In this document: one piece after another, positions 6,708-8,459 of the stretch
How positions within the stretch are numbered: position 1 is the first letter of the stretch
How the letters are laid out: each line of letters opens with the position of its first letter
DNA from: Sphingomonadaceae bacterium
GTDB lineage: Bacteria; Pseudomonadota; Alphaproteobacteria; Sphingomonadales; Sphingomonadaceae
Assembly: GCA_947451875.1 (NCBI GenBank)
Contig: CANGBE010000054.1
Span: forward strand, 1-8,459
Reading direction: 5' to 3'
Length of the DNA stretch: 8,459 nt
Translations under genes and position numbers: made by a program
Notes under the pieces: model-generated
The model's database searches: none
What the model saw: the letters and a program-made list of their open reading frames with translations, nothing else
What the model was told of the DNA's origin: nothing

Positions 6708-7622
6708 TCAAGCATTTCCAACGACCCAGCAGGCCAGCGCCATCAGCAGCCCGGCAAAGCGGTTGGCACGGAAGCGGGAGAGTGCATTGACGCCTTCAGA
6801 AGGCTCCAGCGTCACCACCTGCCAGAACAGATGGAGCGCCATCGGCACCAGCGCTAGCAGCGCCAGCAGATCCGGCCGCAGCATCCAGAAGGCCAGCGCC
6901 CACAGGGCCAGCGCCGCCGCATAGAAACCCGCAACTCCGCCGCGCACCTTGGCGCCCATCCGCCGGGCCGAACTCCGCACGCCGATTAGCGCATCGTCTT
7001 CCACGTCCTGCAGCGCATAGATCGTGTCATAGCCGATCACCCAGCAGATCGACCCGACATAGAGCGCGGCCAGCACGCCCCAATCTTCCCAGCGAATCTC
7101 GCCCCAGCCAACCAACGCGCCCCATGAGAAAACGATCCCCAGCCACGCCTGCGGCCACCATGTGATCCGTTTCATGAAGGGATAGGCGGCGACAGGGGCC
7201 AGGCTAGCGAGCGCAATGACTTGAGCGGGCAGGTGCAGTTGCAGCAGCACGACGAGGCCAATCAGGCACAGCAGTAGCAGCCAGCCCCAAGCCAGCTTCG
7301 CACTCACCCGCCCGCTGGCAACTGGCCGCGCGGCGGTTCGGGATACCTTGCGGTCGAGATCGGCATCGACGATGTCATTATAGACGCATCCAGCCCCGCG
7401 CATGGCGATGGAGCCGAGCAGTAGCCACAGGATCAGCTCCCACCGCTTCTCGCCGCCCGCCAGCAACACCCCCCAAGCGCAGGGCCAGAACAGCAGCCAC
7501 CAGCCAATCGGCCGGTCCAGCCGCGCAAGCTGCGCCAGATCGCGCGGCAGCTGTGGCAACATGGCGATCAGGCTGCGATGCTGGGAATCGGGGACGATTT
7601 GGGCAGGAGTCTCGGGCTGCAT
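6708..7622 (-). CDS. ubiA: 4-hydroxybenzoate polyprenyltransferase
   Basis: This inner-membrane enzyme joins a polyprenyl chain (decaprenyl is usual in this group, an inference) to 4-hydroxybenzoate, the first membrane-bound step of ubiquinone synthesis. Both Asp-rich motifs that bind Mg-pyrophosphate are intact: NDIVDADLD (82-90), followed by RTAARPVASG as in E. coli UbiA, and DTIYALQDVEDD (199-210), followed by IGVRSSA. At 304 residues it is near the usual length of about 290. Roughly eight or nine hydrophobic helices are visible, for example around 62-72, 113-129, 133-147, 183-198, 232-247, 250-270 and 287-302. Menaquinone and heme prenyltransferases are the alternatives, but the exact form of the second motif favours UbiA. 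The ATG at 7622 gives a polar tail of about 20 residues; Met21 is an alternative start, and neither has a strong ribosome site. The gene leads a - strand group with the SRAP and DUF885 genes and is divergent from rsmE. Confidence 0.96.
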   Translation of the reverse strand: MQPETPAQIVPDSQHRSLIAMLPQLPRDLAQLARLDRPIGWWLLFWPCAWGVLLAGGEKRWELILWLLLGSIAMRGAGCVYNDIVDADLDRKVSRTAARPVASGRVSAKLAWGWLLLLCLIGLVVLLQLHLPAQVIALASLAPVAAYPFMKRITWWPQAWLGIVFSWGALVGWGEIRWEDWGVLAALYVGSICWVIGYDTIYALQDVEDDALIGVRSSARRMGAKVRGGVAGFYAAALALWALAFWMLRPDLLALLALVPMALHLFWQVVTLEPSEGVNALSRFRANRFAGLLMALACWVVGNA

Positions 7623-7648
7623 GGTCTTAGTCTAGCCGAATGTTTGCC

Positions 7649-7663
7649 CTGCCGCTATGGCAG
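7649..7663. repeat. Small hairpin in the ubiA/rsmE divergent spacer
   Basis: CTGCC, a 5-base loop GCTAT, then GGCAG forms a perfect 5-bp stem ending 4 bases before the rsmE ATG at 7668. It occupies the place where the rsmE ribosome binding site should be, and no clear Shine-Dalgarno is visible there. A stem of this size is common by chance in GC-rich DNA, so a regulatory role is speculative. The 45-base spacer must also hold leader or promoter elements for both genes unless they lie inside coding sequence. Confidence 0.3.
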
Positions 7664-7667
7664 AGCC

Positions 7668-8447
7668 ATGTCCGCCACCCCCGCTTGGCCGCCCAAGAGC
7701 GCGCCCCGTCTGTTCGTTCCCGGCCCCTTGGCCCTTGGCGCAGTGGTGAGCCTAGATGGCCCCCAAGCGCATTACCTCTCCCGCGTGATGCGCGTGGGCG
7801 AAGGCGATGTGGTAATCCTGTGCGATGATGCCAGTGGCGAATGGGCGGCTCGTGTTGCTTCAGCAGGCAAGCGCGACGTTGTGCTCACCGCCGAAACCAT
7901 GCTCCGCCCGCGCGAGCAGGTGCCCGATTTCACCCTCTGCGCCGCGCTGCTGAAGAAGGACCGTTTCGATCTGGTGCTGGAAAAGGCCTGTGAACTCGGC
8001 GTGCGTAAAATCCAGCCGGTGCTCACCCGGCGCTGCGTGGCCGACAAGCTGAACCTTGAGCGGGCGCGGTCAATACTGATCGAAGCGGCAGAACAATGCG
8101 CCCGCACCGCCCTGCCCGAAATTGCCGATCCGGTGAAGCTCGACGCCCTGCTGAAGCGTTGGGATGCTGATCGCGCGCTGTTCTTTGCTGACGAGGCTGG
8201 CGGCGATCCAGCAGCGCCTGCTTTCACCGCCAACCCCGGCCCCGCCGCGCTGCTAACCGGCCCCGAGGGCGGGTTCGATGCTAGCGAGCGCGATGCCATC
8301 TGCGCCCTCAGCCAAACCCGCCGCATAACCCTCGGCCCCCGTATTCTGCGCGGAGAGACTGCGGCAATCGCTGCCACCTCACTGTGGATGGGGCTGGCGG
8401 GTGATTGGCAAAATGCCGAAACATTTAGCAATGGAGCAACAGCTTGA
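7668..8447 (+). CDS. rsmE: 16S rRNA (uracil(1498)-N3)-methyltransferase
   Basis: RsmE is a SPOUT-class enzyme that uses S-adenosylmethionine to methylate N3 of U1498 in 16S rRNA, at the decoding region of the assembled 30S subunit. The 259-residue product has the family's layout: an N-terminal PUA-like RNA-binding part beginning PRLFVPGPL (13-21) with HYLSRVMRVGEGD; a linker block KKDRFDLVLEKACELG (96-111); EQCARTALP (142-150), close to the usual EQSxR; and the knotted SAM-binding end with LLTGPEGGF (195-203) and LGPRILRGETA (222-232). In the last motif Gly replaces the Thr of the commoner LRTETA. The frame stays open back to 7578, but that start would lie inside ubiA on the other strand. The ATG at 7668 matches the family N-terminus and length. 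No strong ribosome site is seen. It is probably the first gene of a unit running past the right edge; as I recall, a glutamate-cysteine ligase gene often follows in sphingomonads. Confidence 0.95.
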   Translation: MSATPAWPPKSAPRLFVPGPLALGAVVSLDGPQAHYLSRVMRVGEGDVVILCDDASGEWAARVASAGKRDVVLTAETMLRPREQVPDFTLCAALLKKDRFDLVLEKACELGVRKIQPVLTRRCVADKLNLERARSILIEAAEQCARTALPEIADPVKLDALLKRWDADRALFFADEAGGDPAAPAFTANPGPAALLTGPEGGFDASERDAICALSQTRRITLGPRILRGETAAIAATSLWMGLAGDWQNAETFSNGATA

Positions 8448-8459
8448 TCCTTCTCGCAC

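Overview
The window is a GC-rich, almost fully coding stretch of an alphaproteobacterial chromosome. Its protein types and gene order best fit Sphingomonadales (Erythrobacter/Novosphingobium-like). That placement rests on the style of the SMC protein (GCGKSN Walker A, a short WDGF-type hinge), an MCNLY-type SRAP protein and a ubiA/rsmE divergent pair. It is an inference from familiarity, not from a database search.

Left part, + strand (1-4153): a DsbA-family thiol-disulfide protein, cut by the left edge and probably a lipoprotein, is followed after 32 bases by a complete smc gene for the chromosome-organising ATPase. The two probably share a transcript.

Middle and right part, - strand (7622 down to 4172): ubiA (ubiquinone biosynthesis prenyltransferase), an SRAP/YedK-type abasic-site protein, and an exported DUF885 protein with a zinc-peptidase-like HEGIPGH motif. 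ubiA and the SRAP gene are 12 bases apart; DUF885 follows after 79 bases with its own strong ribosome binding site. The DUF885 gene ends 18 bases from the end of smc, tail to tail.

Right end, + strand (7668-8447): rsmE, the 16S rRNA U1498 N3-methyltransferase, is divergent from ubiA across only 45 bases. The last 12 bases lie outside any called gene.

The genes do not form one pathway. They are housekeeping functions: envelope redox, chromosome segregation, quinone synthesis, DNA damage handling, rRNA modification, plus one poorly characterised exported hydrolase. I see no mobile element, CRISPR array, RNA gene, phage gene or defence system. No gap between genes exceeds 79 bases. I do not find an undescribed system here. 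The more interesting points are start-site and export corrections for two genes, an unusually compact SMC hinge, and a variant SRAP active site.
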